DNA of 64,000 nucleotides from the NCBI RefSeq assembly GCF_963678635.1, contig NC_087064.1, forward strand, positions 40,701,165 through 40,765,164. Reading direction: 5' to 3'. Each line of letters opens with the position of its first letter. Position 1 is the stretch's first letter. The position numbers were made by a program, and so were the translations under genes. Under the pieces are notes generated by a model. The model was not told where the DNA came from. It was given only the letters and a program-made list of their open reading frames with translations, and did not search any database. The stretch comes from Symsagittifera roscoffensis (Eukaryota > Xenacoelomorpha > Acoela > Convolutidae). Below are positions 31,801 through 41,172 of the stretch, in pieces.

Positions 31801-32217
31801 TACGTAAGAACAGAGTTACAACTCAGGTTCGCCTGGTGCATGATGGGACTGACTCGCGAAGAATATGATTCAGAAGAAAGAAAGAGATCAAAAGAAGAAG
31901 AGGTTTTCCTTATGACGAATCTGAGGGATCTGATAGTCCAGGAGGGAGCAGCAGTAGCGTGTGCGAAGCGGAGAGACGCTCTCTGTTTCATTCGATTCCT
32001 GATAGAGCAGATTTCAGTACCTGCATTAAACACTTGTGTTAAAATGTTGAGGGAAGGCGATGAGCGAACGAAAGCCTTATTCTTGCTAGCACTGCTGGAT
32101 ATGCAGCAAAGTAAACCGATGAGGGTGAACATGAAAGAACCTGAGGAATTGGAACCCATGAAAAAGATAGACGAAATCAGGAGATTCTCAAACAAGGAGC
32201 TGAGACTCACTAAATAA
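28816..32217 (+). CDS. Extra ORF 3: large protein of unknown function (1133 codons)
   Basis: The first 59 bases overlap extra ORF 2 in another frame. The switch lies around an AAAGGAGG run near 28,830, so the two may be one protein of about 2,000 residues split by an indel, or joined by ribosomal frameshifting. The N-terminal third (to about residue 470) looks globular with hydrophobic helices. Residues 490-700 are acidic and disordered with Glu/Asp/Ser runs, followed by a basic stretch (about 690-700 and 760-810). The last 150 residues are helical and charged. No domain recognised. Uninterrupted for 3.4 kb, which argues for past selection. Confidence 0.7.
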   Translation: MPTCSKEVNLAENAGQKTAEFVNRMCQITLETFWTQEVKGQEGFERTDSMLEGLGAGWTASFLAKVYPKVSHYLIKEFFQAVVRVSMVELIALFVTFGAENFVKGPVILLTDGIQNLRLDGLLTLIAITHGNLGGLMKLARCPEQMKERVRNLDMKKSTDSWNKIRDLRHTLIQYLLQQNRFGTGEDETIEREEDVRRHVGGMPLLTDLSLAMRTDPLALIRGVTEFVTVIYGPAVTFAFPDVKVEAYRRSVLHLNLISAVDGSTLNWCEQHTLRELMSEDLLFAKISEPEMTVINFDDHFRDRMGEVERGHIEVFPKLWNLRPYDKTNGEITRVPRLTAAYHKVREETKDWGDYKKLPEAIPEFPLIRRMLLGAVSVLQTPRLRAFETNERRVGNFSGTMDPYFVGRDAAVLQYTRFAYTDQATRRRISNAATPKPGRFDEEWKGLGLAPMRMRGRTELPEASLILTSVKQEMKVGGVLQTRTFLAPFGCEEIKRGRGEEEDKSAGTLLIPKFQEEADDDEQGPSSPNKDRSERNDGQGGSRQTEEPMQQDQAGGEDDRASTGGTSSLDFNIFSDLENNADTLETTEPADEGISTLEPPSAFMEMKRNLPESSSPGNSRNNDQRILMESPRRRRIEASARVPFLGTLPEEEWEVHHRDHESRTGCKLDRVAFMEEVWTVVQSYGTQSILKTGLNQPLMREVLDKLDECEGRLSELLIDSATDESEANSPIKMTPQDDEGEVVYLSRTRRGTMRSKMVIDKINAMKMKLGSRVMPRRIGKTKVDSEISMKAGNSAKRKRVEEVMDLGQGDYQLSGTDRILTDIAMVPPILMAGIKSTGYKSKRSDRTLTGATLEMEILSQCGESKMRDFKPSPMNHGKGSVAGQLTPVEYNRLTVSETVSIDEPTGGYMEMLEYRNSARGYVMALEDEKAMEGYLETRLQGTTLKQKAYGTLASSDVQAETIEQLVSLPWKAVVLRYFEEEMRTTPRIHALVAVPYVRTELQLRFAWCMMGLTREEYDSEERKRSKEEEVFLMTNLRDLIVQEGAAVACAKRRDALCFIRFLIEQISVPALNTCVKMLREGDERTKALFLLALLDMQQSKPMRVNMKEPEELEPMKKIDEIRRFSNKELRLTK

Positions 32218-32220
32218 TCT

Positions 32221-33786
32221 ATGGGAGCTTTGCCGAAATCCAGTGAATACTGTGGACCGATCAAGATGAAATCATATAGCTACGTATCCGGGATCATAGG
32301 GATAGCGTACAATCCTTTCCTAAGTGAAGACATACGCGATTGCTTCTTTGATTATGAGCAGGCGGTGTTACTAAGATTCTGGACATCCAGAATTGTGACG
32401 ATTAAGAGCGTTAACAATACACAGGCCAAATTGGGACTGGTCTTGGAAGAAGAGGTGACTGCACCTTCAGTACCAAAATCCGACAAAAGAGTGGAGTTTG
32501 GGTTGGGATTCTCAGATGAATTACTGAGAACGAGCTTGATGACAGTGTGGGAATTGATGAGGCCATCATGGTGTCCTAGTCCCAACGCTGACTCAATATT
32601 ACGGGCGACACAAGACATACAGAGGGAACTGAATGCAGACTGTAACCTGCGTGAACTCAACATCATATATAATGTGATGATAACAGCCTCTAAGAGCAAC
32701 GGAGAAGATAAAGTGGAGTTGCCTGGCTGGGGACCAGAAGACTGGGTCAAACCTGGTAGCTGTCTGGCGGAAGTCTGTGGACTGGAGGGTCACGTTTGTG
32801 GAGGTCTAGACTGTGTGAAAACCCTGGAGAAACAACACAAGCAATTGACAGTATTGTTTGGAAACGTAGTGATGAAAGCAAGAACGGAAACGGAACTGAT
32901 AGCAGATTGCCATGGAGGAACCGATGTGAATCTAGTGACTGCACTAGGATTCTACAGCATGTTTGGTTCTTTAGAGTCACTATTGAATCTAGAACAGAAA
33001 CATGAGATGGTCACAACCATCAGCGTAGAAGTATTTCCAGGAGTTCTGCAGACTGAGCAGAAATACATAGGAAAATGGAGGGAAGCAATCGAGACAGAAA
33101 TGAAAATCAGACACAGCGAAACTTATTGTAGACCGTCAGGAGCACGATATTTGGTGGGTTCAACGTTGGCTCCAATGTGCAAGAGCAGATATCCTGTACA
33201 TTTCGTAGCTGTGGACGTGAAGAGTACAAGAATGATTGTGGATCAAGCCTTCTCGAGATTGGCGAGAATGTCTGAAAAGTCTTACGAGTTACTATGTAAG
33301 ATGTTCTCAGCAGTTCCAGAGAGAACCAAAGAAGAGTTGGAGTCAATACTAGGAAAGAAGTTCATGGGATATGTGAGCGGGAACTTCAGTGACTTTGAAA
33401 AACAGAAACAGAGAGGATCAACTGTCACAGATTACAATGCAGTAGATGAGAATGATGAAGTCCACCGAGTGATGATGGAAATGGAACCATTGCTGGAAGC
33501 TTCGGGAAAACGTAATTGGAGGAGCATCATGTTGACACATGACGAGTTTCCTTGCCACTGCTTGCTGCAGACCTGGTGGTATCCCAAGCGTAGTAATCTG
33601 AGGTTGATCTGGGACTCTGGAGAGCTGCTCTCCATGGGTTTACCAGATTCATCACAGCCCGTAACAATAGTGATAGTGGGAGTTATGATGGCGATACGAT
33701 GGCTGGAAGCTCATGTGAGAGAGAATAATAGACAGGAGGCACCGACGAGAGAACAGTTGCGGAAATTAGATTGTCTAAAGATTTAG
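32221..33786 (+). CDS. Extra ORF 4: unknown protein (521 codons)
   Basis: ATG only 4 bases after the stop of extra ORF 3. It has several Cys residues around 185-200. Residues about 430-510 (Ile-Met-Leu...Asp-Glu-Phe, a Trp-rich strand, then Pro-Val-Thr-Ile-Val-Ile-Val-Gly) loosely resemble the second SGNH-like region of extra ORF 2. A different frame stays open from about 33,755 to a TAA at 33,878-33,880 and keeps the same style, so the true C-terminus may lie there after a frameshift. No function assigned. No signal peptide or clear envelope features. Confidence 0.65.
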   Translation: MGALPKSSEYCGPIKMKSYSYVSGIIGIAYNPFLSEDIRDCFFDYEQAVLLRFWTSRIVTIKSVNNTQAKLGLVLEEEVTAPSVPKSDKRVEFGLGFSDELLRTSLMTVWELMRPSWCPSPNADSILRATQDIQRELNADCNLRELNIIYNVMITASKSNGEDKVELPGWGPEDWVKPGSCLAEVCGLEGHVCGGLDCVKTLEKQHKQLTVLFGNVVMKARTETELIADCHGGTDVNLVTALGFYSMFGSLESLLNLEQKHEMVTTISVEVFPGVLQTEQKYIGKWREAIETEMKIRHSETYCRPSGARYLVGSTLAPMCKSRYPVHFVAVDVKSTRMIVDQAFSRLARMSEKSYELLCKMFSAVPERTKEELESILGKKFMGYVSGNFSDFEKQKQRGSTVTDYNAVDENDEVHRVMMEMEPLLEASGKRNWRSIMLTHDEFPCHCLLQTWWYPKRSNLRLIWDSGELLSMGLPDSSQPVTIVIVGVMMAIRWLEAHVRENNRQEAPTREQLRKLDCLKI

Positions 33787-33891
33787 ATCTTTTTGAGACA
33801 ATGTGCAAAGTTCTAAACATTCCGATGGAAGTGAAGAAGATATGGGCAAGAAAACGATTGACTAACATGCCAGACTAACATCAGAGCTAAC

Positions 33892-34308
33892 ATGACTGCA
33901 TGGTTGTACGAGTATGCGAAAAAGCATATGTCGAAGCATGGCAGAGTGTACAGTGAATATCAGCTGGACATTGGGGCAGGAGCTTTCAAGCGAGCTCTCG
34001 TGACTCATCGGAATGCAGTGACCACCGCTGTGAAAAGAATTTCCAGGACGAGTGAGCGTAGTGGAAATGAGAAGGCAGAGATGCTGAAAGAAGATTTGGA
34101 GAGAAACGTGACGTTGTGTCTCCACAACAGCTTCTGCAGGAACAGAGAATCCAACGTGGATCCCCCACCTTGCTGTAAACAGAGGGTAGAAGAGCAGAAG
34201 TGTTGGAGGACGGCTTCCAACAGCGTCAGGATAGCCAACGATGTGCTACAAGACACGGAAACCGAAAGTAAGGAGTCAGCATCACAGGAGGAAGAAATGG
34301 AACATTGA
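33892..34308 (+). CDS. Extra ORF 5: small Cys-containing protein of unknown function
   Basis: 138 codons from an ATG, last ORF of the element. It is basic in the middle, with a cluster of Cys (CLHNSFC, PPPCCKQ, QKC) and an acidic end. The start lies 12 bases after the putative end of extra ORF 4. It could be a separate protein or a frameshifted remainder of a longer one. Confidence 0.5.
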   Translation: MTAWLYEYAKKHMSKHGRVYSEYQLDIGAGAFKRALVTHRNAVTTAVKRISRTSERSGNEKAEMLKEDLERNVTLCLHNSFCRNRESNVDPPPCCKQRVEEQKCWRTASNSVRIANDVLQDTETESKESASQEEEMEH

Positions 34309-35101
34309 CGAATGACCGAAAGACAAGATGAAAAAAGAAACGAAATTAGAAGAATTTAGAAGTTTTAGAACTTCTAAACGACGAAAAAAGAAGAAAACAA
34401 AGGAGTGATGAAGAAAAGTCAAAACTCAGAATTGTTTTATGTGTGTGAAAAACTAAAGTGAGAAACCAAGCAACCAAGTTGTAATTGTAAACTGAAACAT
34501 TTAGTTGAGTTTTGAAATTGTTGCATTTATAAATTTGCATTTTGATTTTAGTTGAAGTGGCTTTAGAGACACTTATTATTTATTTAGAAAGGCTTAAGAG
34601 GAGAGTATATTTAAATATTCCAGCCTTTTTTAATCACTTAGGAAGACTGATCACTTTGTGGTGACATGCGAGACTTGAGTAATCTCTTGAAGAGGGAGGT
34701 TGTTACATTGTTCTTTCTAACCACAAAGTTTCTTAATTTTAGTATTCAGGACAATAACAAGCAAGATTTCCGAAGGGAAAAGCGTAGTAGGATAATTTTA
34801 GCTTGTTGGTTGGCAGGACTGTCCTGCAAGCCAACACCTTTTAAATCTAAGAGAAAAAGTTTTAATCAGGACATTGACATTGGAAGTCAGAAAAGATGTT
34901 TTTATCTTAGGTCAAATCCTCAGTGTGCAGATTAATGAAAGAATTTCAAGGCTATAGTGATGTAGTATGATGCAATTTGTATTCTGCAGTGAGTCGATGT
35001 GACGTGGATAAAAGTGATTACGTGCATTTTGTAAATTCTGTTCGATGACACTGTGCCGATTTTACGACAATGAGGACATTGACGGGACTGTCCGGGGAGT
35101 A
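34309..35101 (+). other. 3' untranslated part of the LTR element
   Basis: Non-coding, AT-rich. The bases just before the LTR (GGGGAGTA, 35,094-35,101) are the only candidate polypurine tract at the correct place, and it is weak. A better purine run (GAAGAGGGAGG, about 34,689) lies 400 bases too far upstream. Confidence 0.5.
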
Positions 35102-36026
35102 TGTGACATTCGACCAGAATGTGAAAAATGCAATCTATGCAGACTTCGAATTTTTTAGCAGTAAGCCTTCCGGATTGATGATTATTAAGAATTAAGAACG
35201 TTATTGGAACGATTGGCCAAACGGTGAGGGCTGGAATATTCTGGTATTTTAAATGTTCAAAAATTCGAATTATGACGTCATATTTCTGAGAAACGTCAAA
35301 AACGGCCATTTTGACTAAAACGAGAAAGAAAAACAGAACAACATTAGCTGCGCTAACGACAACTATGAAATTGAGATCGGAAAACGACAACGAGTTACAG
35401 AGTAACAGAAGAACACTCCGAGTTGCAACCATTGTGCTGCTACAATAGTTGCAAGGCCGTTGCGAACAACGGTGAAAGGTGAGAAACGGCCTTCCGGATT
35501 AAGAGGAAATCAGGATTAACGAGCTTGATCCAGCGGATTCATCAATCCGGAAGGGTACAGGAACTGAAACTTTTATCCTGTTACATGAACTTTTAGCTTC
35601 CTGTCATGTCCTGACTTGAATTTATTTAATATCTAGATTCATTTTGATAAGGATGAGAAGCTAGGAGTTGGGGGAAAGGGTTGATCCATCTTCGATGGAG
35701 ATGATGATTTTTATCTACTGAACAAAAACAATAGTAATATAATAAATATTAGTAGCCCTGTTTTTAGGAGTGACCTCGTGGTCTGGGGATACTGAGACCC
35801 AGCCATGAGCTCACTATTTCTGCATTTAATCTAGTTAATTTGAGTGTTTTGACCGAAGCCGAAAGCAGTAACGTTTTTGTCGACCCGATGTTAGAAAAGA
35901 CCACCGAAAAGTACTGGCTTGGTAGAGACGGTGAAAAGCATGCAAAGCTCTGTTTAGACCTTGGCCAGTCGTCTTAAGACTTAGTTTTGTTTTCCGTCGA
36001 TATGTATCTTCCGGGCGAATGTTACA
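35102..36026 (+). repeat. 3' LTR
   Basis: Same ends and same internal stem (35,490-35,500 / 35,544-35,554) as the 5' LTR. Followed directly by TTTCTCATA, which continues repeat R1. Confidence 0.95.
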
Positions 36027-36180
36027 TTTCTCATACTTTCGGATATGGTACACCGTCTGTTCGTCACGCTATTTTTTTCGGCCAGAAAGATTTGTGCAAC
36101 TTCTTAGTCTAATTCCGATCGAAATCCTACTCTTATTTTCCCGAGTCTCAATAGTTCTTGTATATACTGGTTATCTTGCG
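36027..36180 (+). repeat. Dispersed repeat R1, right part
   Basis: Continues the sequence interrupted at 11,986. It matches 61,301-61,440 (TTTCTCATA, TTCGTCACGCTAT, CGGCC, CTTAGTCTAATTCCGATC) and fades near 36,165-36,180. Confidence 0.8.
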
Positions 36181-38225
36181 AAACTAGAGGAGAGGACAAG
36201 CAACTGCTTTCTAAGTTGAATTTTTCCTTCTCTGGCTGAAACTATAAGTAAGCATTATAAGTCTTAGTCATGGATCATGCTTGGTTAGTTCTAAGTTTTT
36301 TACGGTTAGTTAACAAGAAATTAATTGTATGTAATAAATACTTGTTTCGAACTGGTTCCACCCATCCAGGGCCTAGGAAGTTGTTATTTTATGTATTTTT
36401 ATAGTGAAGGATGGATGAAGTAGATTCTAATTTCTTTTGAAGAAATTTTTTGAGAAGAAAGAGAGTTGCTCAGTTCTGTGAAATAGCTGTTGTGGTAAAC
36501 TCAGCAGAGATTACAGTAATGAATTGAAGGATCGTGTAGATGCTGCAGATTGATATAGTGATGTGTCGTTTTCGTTAAGTTGAGCAAAAGTACGTGCATT
36601 CTCAACTATTTGTCACATGGCGAGACAGTGTTTGACTTTTCTGAGTGACGTGCCAAGCGATTAGGATCCATAAGTCTGTGTTCAAAACTAATTGGGCCAT
36701 TGTGCTTGTTCAGTGGATGCTTTTACTGCGATGATGGCTCTATAATCTAATTCTTGTCAGTTTTGTGACTTAGGCAAGCAGAACCAATAGGTTTGCCATT
36801 CCAGAGTCAGAAAGTGGTCGATCTTCGCTAATCGTTTCTTTTGCTCTGAGAAAATTTTTTTTTATATATCTTTCGTTTTTGAGTTTTTATTATCTTTGAT
36901 TTCTTTTGTGTTTCATGTGGTTTTAATTAAACTTCGAATTGTAGTTCAAAAAATATTTAATCCAGTTTAAGCTGGATTTAATCTGGTTTGAGTACTGTAA
37001 GATTTTCCTTTACATGTTTTTGGCATGGTGGTGTTAAGCTGCGTTGGTTGTTTAAGCTTAGCTCTAACTCTTTCTTCCAACCGGGTTAAGGGAAACTCTG
37101 AAAGTGAGATAAATTTCTCATCTGTTAGTTTGTCAAGCAAGAGGCTCATTTATTCTCAATTATCGTAGTTGAGAGTTACGCTGAATTGTGCGGGATGAAT
37201 GGGTGAAAAGTGAGCGAGTCATATAGCAAATATGGAAAATTTACGGAATAAAGCACACATAAAAAGGTTAAGTTTTTATTGAAATTTTCTACTCATCAAT
37301 GAATCGTTACTTCGTATAAAAATTTTACCGCATAACTGTAATAACATTTTGCTGCGCTTGAATTTTACTACAGCTTGTAATTTTTACAACAAGCAGTTCG
37401 CTTTTTGGATTTGAACTTTTTACAAAGTTTTTATTTTGTTTTGATTTTTTATTGTTTTCAGAAATTACTTGTGAAATCGAGAAGGCTTTGTGTTTTACAC
37501 GAAATATAAAGCAAATCTTTAATTTATTTTAAAAAAAGTAGTAGTCATGCACCTTTTACAATGGAAAGTGCTTGTCAACAATTGTGTACAAATAAACGCT
37601 CACCATTAATTCTATGAAAAAAAAACTCTTATTATACAATTTCTATATAATTCGAGAAATTTTGTAAGCGAAGCTTTGCAAAAATCATTTAAAAAATCAC
37701 ACAAAAACTTTTTCGTATACTTTTTTCAACCAAATTGCAGTTCTTTCGCCTATGACATAGTCTAGCTGCACTTTTTAAACAAAAACCACAAGTCAATAAG
37801 ACTGTTTTATGCAGGCGGAAATTCCTCCTGGTTTTAGAAGCTGAGATAAACTTCAATATGTCAAAAAAGGACCAATTTTGCTATTAAAACAGAAAACGTT
37901 TTTTTCAAGAAAAAAACCCAAACTACACAAACAAACAATCCAAACAATTTTCAAAAAACAACCTTAACGAAATTACAGAAAATTTGATGCAATTCCAAAA
38001 AAATTTTCGTAAAAAATTGCTATTCTGGCAATTGTTCTAAGAAAAGGCTTGTCAAACCATTTACATAATTGGGATATTGCATATAGAATCTGCAAACTAT
38101 TTTCTGTGCGTATGATACTAATTGATAAGTCCTTTTCCATTATTGAAAGCATCAACTCTTTTGTTCAGAAAACGCAAAGTTTGAAAGAAATAAAGCAGCT
38201 AAACTAGGTATTCAATTGGCAACTA
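36181..38225. other. Non-coding stretch with an R1-related fragment
   Basis: No gene recognised. 37,800-38,110 resembles 60,320-60,590 (AAACAACCCAAACTAC-type stretch and the block after it), so it belongs to the same repeat family. 36,957-36,985 holds a small palindrome (TCCAGTTTAAGCTGGA). A 60-codon minus-strand open stretch at 36,967-37,149 looks like chance. Confidence 0.5.
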
Positions 38226-38269
38226 CCCGGACTGAGGTGTTCGACTCATGATTCGACCGACACCGTCGA

Positions 38270-39330
38270 ACGGAGTCCAATTTTCGTCGCAAATTAAGTC
38301 GGTCGAACGAACACTATAGTCGAACAAAGTCAAATCATGGGTCAAATGGTGTCGAATCATAAGTCGAACAGAGTCGGATCATAAGTCGAACAGGGTCGAT
38401 TCATGAGTCGATCAGGGTCGAATCATGAATCAAACAGGGTCGAATCATAAGTCGAACAGGGTCGAATCATGAGTTGAACACGGTCGTATCATGAGTCGAA
38501 GAATGTCGAATTGTGAGTCGAACAGAGTCGAATCATGAGTCGAGTAGGGTCGATTCTTGAGTCGAACAATGTCGAATCATCAGTCGAACTGGGTTGAATC
38601 ATGAGTCGAACAGGGTCGAACCCTGAGTCGAACAGGGTCGAATCATGAGTTGAACAGGGTCGTATCATGAGTCGAAGAGGGTCGAATTATAAGTCGAACA
38701 GTGTCGAATCATGAGTCGAATAGAGTCAAATCATGAGTCGAACAGGGTCGAATTATGAGTCGAACACGGTCGAATTATGAGTCGAACAGGATCGAATAAT
38801 AAGTCGAAAAGGGTCGAATCATGAGTCGAACAGGGTCGAATTATGACTCGAACCGGGTCAAATCATGAGTCGAATAGGGTCGAAGCATGACTCGAACAGG
38901 GTTGAATCATGAGTCGAACAGGCTCGAATCATAATTCGAACAATGTCGAATCAAGAGTCGAACAGGGTCAACAGAACGAACATGGTCAAACATGGTCGAA
39001 TTATGAGTAGAACAGGATCGAATCATGATTCGAATAGGGTCGAATCTTGAGTCGAACAGGGTCAAATTATGAGTCGAACGGGGTCGAATTATGAGTCGAA
39101 CACGGTCCAATCATGAATCGAACAGGCTCGAATCATGAGTCGAACAATGTCGTATCATGAGTCGAACAGGGTTGAATCATGAGTCGAACAGGGTCGAATC
39201 ATGGGTCGAGCAGGCTCGAATCATGAGTCGAACAGGGTCGAATCAAGAGTCGAACAGGGTCGATAGAACGAACATGGTCGAATCATGAGTCGAACACGGT
39301 CGAATCATGAGTGGGAAATTGGGTCGCAGA
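38270..39330 (+). repeat. 22-bp minisatellite GAGTCGAACAGGGTCGAATCAT
   Basis: Roughly 45 units of a 22-bp sequence, with half-units of 11 bp related to each other (GTCGAACAGG / GTCGAATCAT). Variation between units is high enough that the array is not very recent. Confidence 0.9.
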
Positions 39331-39884
39331 TAGTCGCAATATACGTTTGGGTGGCGCAAAGCGCAACCTGGGTCGCGCAGAGTCGCAACACGGGTCGCGC
39401 AAAGCTTAAATAAATTAATTGTTGTCGGATTTTTTTGCTTGCATAAGCGTTTTACAGATGCAGATTGCAAAATCATCTAGTGTATATGTATTTTTAAGGG
39501 ACAGTCAGCTAGATCAACATATTTGCTGATCTTATACAAGACCCCCACGAGAAGGCCTACACATGGTTCCAACGTAAAATATAAGCAATTTTTTTAGGGC
39601 AACAACAATTTCGTTACCACAAAAACTGAAAGCTAGAACTGTCTCCGCATTGGTCTATTACCCCTATTTTCAGTTCTGATCGATTCATTTATCAGAAATT
39701 TTAGGATTTTTTTAAATTTCATATTTTCATTCGGCCGTTCAAACCTAACTGTTTGATTTGTTTCATTTTTTCATTCGTCTGTTCAAACCTAACTGGTTTG
39801 CTTCAAATACTGTTGAACACCTTATTCTTTGGTCGAGTCGGTCGAAACCTAGCCAGCTTGGTTCGAGTCGGTCGCAACATAGTT
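39331..39884. other. Right flank of the minisatellite, no gene
   Basis: Holds degenerate GGGTCGCGCA units (39,330-39,405), then unique sequence, then CGTTCAAACCTAACTG-type repeats (39,730-39,880) leading to the Polinton insertion site. Confidence 0.5.
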
Positions 39885-39890
39885 AGCTTA

Positions 39891-40098
39891 AGTAGTATGC
39901 ATATAGTGCGTTAGGATCGGGGGGGGGTTGTCATACATGGATGACCACTAGGTATAAATCATAATGGTCACCATGTATTAAATGATCAGCAATGGTCACC
40001 ATGTAATAATCCTAATTGTCACCATGTATAATTTTATACCTAATAGTCCTCATGTAAAACTTCGGTATATTATTGAGTATTCCCACTGAACGTTGTGG
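39891..40098 (+). repeat. Left terminal inverted repeat of Polinton copy 2
   Basis: Reverse complement of 58,249-58,504, except that it lacks one internal unit of about 50 bases. Built of units ending in GGTCACCATGTA. A G9 run lies near its outer end. Confidence 0.95.
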
Positions 40099-40438
40099 TT
40101 ACATGATTGGTGCGAGAAAGGATTTGCCAAATCTTCGTTCTGAAACCAGCTGGAGTGTTTAACTGCGCTATAGACTGTTTGCTCAATTCTTCGTAAAACT
40201 TTGATTCAAACTCAAATTACATACAAATACATACAAAAGTATGCTAAAGACGCTATCGCTTAAATGAAATTGTTTATATCCCAGATTAATTGAGTTCCAA
40301 AGCTGAACAAAATCTCGCACTTAAACACACACTAAACACGGAATAGCGGTAGGTCAAATTTTATGTACAGACAATTCTCATATTAAATAACTGAATTTTA
40401 TTTACTATACAAAAGTTAATGTGGTGTTTTTTTGTGTT
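40099..40438. other. Polinton left non-coding strip
   Basis: Between the terminal repeat and the 3' end of the DNA polymerase gene. AT-rich, no ORF. The 40,369-40,440 region is the likely 3' end of the polymerase transcript. Confidence 0.5.
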
Positions 40439-41172
40439 TTAATCTATTCGTCGATTTTTTGACCGTGGTTCTTCTACTTCAACTGCTTCATAATCGAAAA
40501 ACGAATCTTTGAAGAATGACGACTCGTCCTCATCGGAAGTATTGGCCTCCAGATCCGCGATATCCCCGCTATCAATATCACTGTCGTTGGTTTCTGCTGC
40601 CCGAATCAGACCGGGGTCTGGAGTTTGCCAACTGCTATTGACCTGGTCCGTCAGTTGTTGGAGCGAGCGATGTGGTTGTGTGTTCTCAACAGCAAAACTA
40701 TCCTCAGAGTATTCATCATCAATTTCCGTATGGTCCCAATCAACGTTTTGAGTGTTAGCGAATTCTTCAGACACCCCATCTAGGAAATCGTCACAATCCC
40801 ACGACACTGGCTGTTGACGATCTTCAAAAAATGGCATCCATTTTTCCAAATCGTCATCGTCAGTTGGGTCAGAATTAACAGCGGCTGTGTTGTCATCACT
40901 ATCATCAATGCCAATCACAGTTTGACCCACGATGTTTTTGTGACCGTAGGGAAGAGTCTGCTGACCATCATCGAGGATGTAGCGTTTGTCATCAAAAGCT
41001 GATAACGATGTTTTCGTCGAAGTCACTGTTTGCAGATTGTGTGACTCGGATGCGATTCGACTGTTTTCAGTTTTGAATAACGAGCCAGAGGTCAAGGTGT
41101 CTCGATATCGCTGATGACTCAACATCTTCTGAGCAGCTTTGGATACACCTTTCGCCGATAATTTTCTGCAGT

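Larger units (their letters stand above)
11987..36026 (+). mobile_element. 24-kb Ty3/Gypsy-type LTR retrotransposon with large extra ORFs
   Basis: Two LTRs of about 924 bp (11,987-12,910 and 35,102-36,026) flank 22.2 kb of internal sequence. The order is leader, gag, protease, RT, RNase H, integrase (GPY/F-type end), macro-like domain, then roughly 9 kb of extra ORFs. The order PR-RT-RH-IN, the YVDD RT motif and the integrase tail fit Ty3/Gypsy (Metaviridae). The usual length of such elements is 5-10 kb, so this is very large. Insertion into repeat R1 produced an apparent TTT duplication. Several in-frame stops and frameshifts make this copy defective. Confidence 0.95.

Noticed and set aside
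32221-34308. Retroviral envelope gene in the LTR element
   Set aside because: No signal peptide, furin-type site, fusion peptide or membrane anchor is visible in any of the extra ORFs.
34689-34712. GAAGAGGGAGG followed by TTGTTACATTG looks like a polypurine tract plus LTR start
   Set aside because: The two LTR copies begin 400 bases later, and the left copy has no matching sequence before 11,987.
34666-34935. 89-codon ORF before the 3' LTR
   Set aside because: Composition is like the surrounding untranslated sequence and no conserved pattern is seen.
36967-37149. 60-codon minus-strand ORF as a small host gene
   Set aside because: Too short, no homologue recognised, and it lies in repeat-rich sequence.
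38270-39330. CRISPR-like regular repeat array
   Set aside because: Units are directly adjacent with no unique spacers, and the genome is eukaryotic. It is a minisatellite.
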